Assembly (NCBI GenBank): GCA_002633005.1
Contig: NMRA01000371.1
Location: 175,420-238,158, forward strand
Direction of reading: 5' to 3'
DNA: 62,739 nucleotides
Source: Phoronis australis
Taxonomy: Eukaryota > Phoronida > Phoronidae
The notes under the pieces are model-generated. The model searched no databases. It saw only the letters and a list, made by a program, of their open reading frames with translations, and was not told the DNA's origin. Made by a program: the position numbers and the translations under genes. The stretch's first letter is position 1. Each line of letters starts with the position of its first letter. Shown piece by piece: positions 61,380 to 62,739 of this stretch.

Positions 61380-62739
61380 TTTTAATTACTTTATTCAGGA
61401 CATAATATCCACTTTTTTCTCACACAGGTCGAGTGAAGTATTTAAACCAAAGAACATTTAGCCTATAGATTTGCTAAACCATATACTTATTTCTGCAATT
61501 TATTTTGAACTCATAATCAACTGCTTTTTACACAAGAAATCTTTACTTACATAATACGTACTGGCACAACTTTTCTTTATCAGATCAGTTTCATTCATAG
61601 TAGCTAATACAAATTCAAATATAAATTCAGGGCAAAGACAAAACTACATTTTTTGTATAATGTACCTTATAAGATTGTATGTCAACATTTCAAACCCTTT
61701 ATGCGTATCACATAATCAGAATTCAAAACATTGGTATAGATGGATTAAAAGCTGTTACAAAACATAATTGCAAGCAAAAATGAAAGTGGATGCTCATTTT
61801 TAGCGCATTGATAGATTACAGCCTATTCCACTGGCATACTGTGCACAACTAATCATAGCCAGATGCAGAGTGGCCCAAACCTCCTTCGGACATTTGTGTT
61901 TGACTTTCAGTCCACTATCAGTAAATGGAGTTCAGCCTTAAACTTTGTTAATGAAATGAAGGATTATTTGGAAAAAATGCATATTACCAAAATATTTGTT
62001 GAGTTACAAAGATTTAATCTACGTACTCTAAACGTTTTCTATATTCGAAAGGTATTTATAGTGACATGACTTCTCGTATACATGGCATAATAAGATGTTA
62101 CAGTCAAGCGACCAGTTTCAATACGTTTTCCATATTTCGTTGAAACTGCTATGAGTTGTTTGTAAATTCTTTTCTTAAACAAAGACTTCACTTTTGGGAA
62201 TTTTTCAATTACTAAATCTTGTAACTGGAAGCCATATTTATGTTCTGACTGATCTTTAAAGAATGTAACGTCAAAACTCTCAGAGAACCTAAAAATCGCA
62301 CACCATGTTGCTGCCTACGCCACATCGAGGTACATTGTCGCCTAATTGCAGCATGTGTATGTTGACATATTTGCAGCTACAATTAACATAAATCAGTATG
62401 TTATCTAATAAAATGTAATTTGATGAAAGCACAGCATTTTTTTCAATGAATCGCTGCAGACGACATGTAATGTAAAGTGTGCTCTTGGCAGAGTGCATGG
62501 ATGAACGCTGCCGCCTGCCGGCTAAGTGAATTTACTCTAAACAAACATTGGTAGATTGCCAGTTCATTCAGATGTTATCATTATGGAGATAGATTTTAGG
62601 TTCTCCTTTTACAATCGTTTTATGCGATCATCCACTCTCTTTAGACTAACTTGGGGGCCTAAATTGCACTCTTTCAAAACGAAGCAATGCTATAAAATGA
62701 AATGGTACCGAACATTGAACGTAGTGCAATAGAACTGAA
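61107..62739 (-). other. STXBP4 5' untranslated exon end and upstream intron
   Basis: Bases 61107-61129 are 5' UTR joined to the ATG exon, preceded by an acceptor (attgcag) on the minus strand, so the rest of the window to the right is probably intron. A CA/GT microsatellite occupies about 61309-61379. I could not place the upstream untranslated exon or promoter. No other gene is seen. Confidence 0.6.

Overview
This is a eukaryotic (animal) genomic window. It holds four intron-rich protein genes with GT-AG introns, many minisatellites, several families of short inverted-repeat elements and tRNA-derived SINE-like copies. Intron sizes, the density of tandem repeats, a 678-bp assembly gap and isolated 'n' joins suggest a draft assembly of a marine invertebrate. 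An invertebrate deuterostome or lophotrochozoan would fit, but I cannot name the species from sequence alone.

Layout, left to right: (1) 805-3352 (+), the 3' part of a ZRSR2/Urp homologue, a minor-spliceosome 3' splice-site factor; its upstream exons lie left of the window. (2) 10137-20483 (-), a complete five-coding-exon AP-1 complex sigma-1 gene (AP1S family, 157 aa), converging on ZRSR2. (3) 21166-31066 (+), a complete eight-exon short-chain dehydrogenase of the DHRS12 (SDR40C1) type, 321 aa, head-to-head with AP1S across a short shared upstream region carrying CRE-, TCGCGAGA- and TATA-like motifs. (4) 35302-61106 (-), a 19-coding-exon homologue of STXBP4/Synip (640 aa: PDZ, conserved middle module, coiled coil, WW), converging on DHRS12. 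I rebuilt all four by joining exons across canonical splice sites; every junction keeps the reading frame and each product is continuously similar to the named vertebrate family.

The four genes do not form one pathway (minor splicing, clathrin adaptor, oxidoreductase, SNARE/trafficking scaffold). As I recall it, the convergent ZRSR2-AP1S pair matches human ZRSR2-AP1S2 on Xp22.2 in neighbour and orientation, which would be old conserved microsynteny.

The introns and spacers hold most of the unusual structure: a foldback-like element made of 22-bp tandem units in opposite orientations (about 17466-18152); a 1.4-kb element with perfect 15-bp terminal inverted repeats and a degenerate ORF (27667-29111); a TIR family present as three copies plus one end; a second TIR family present twice; two THAP-like coding relics; three local decayed duplications of exon edges; and more than a dozen minisatellites whose periods are often multiples of three, so they read as spurious repetitive proteins. 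I see no prokaryotic operons, CRISPR arrays, rRNA genes or intact transposase genes.
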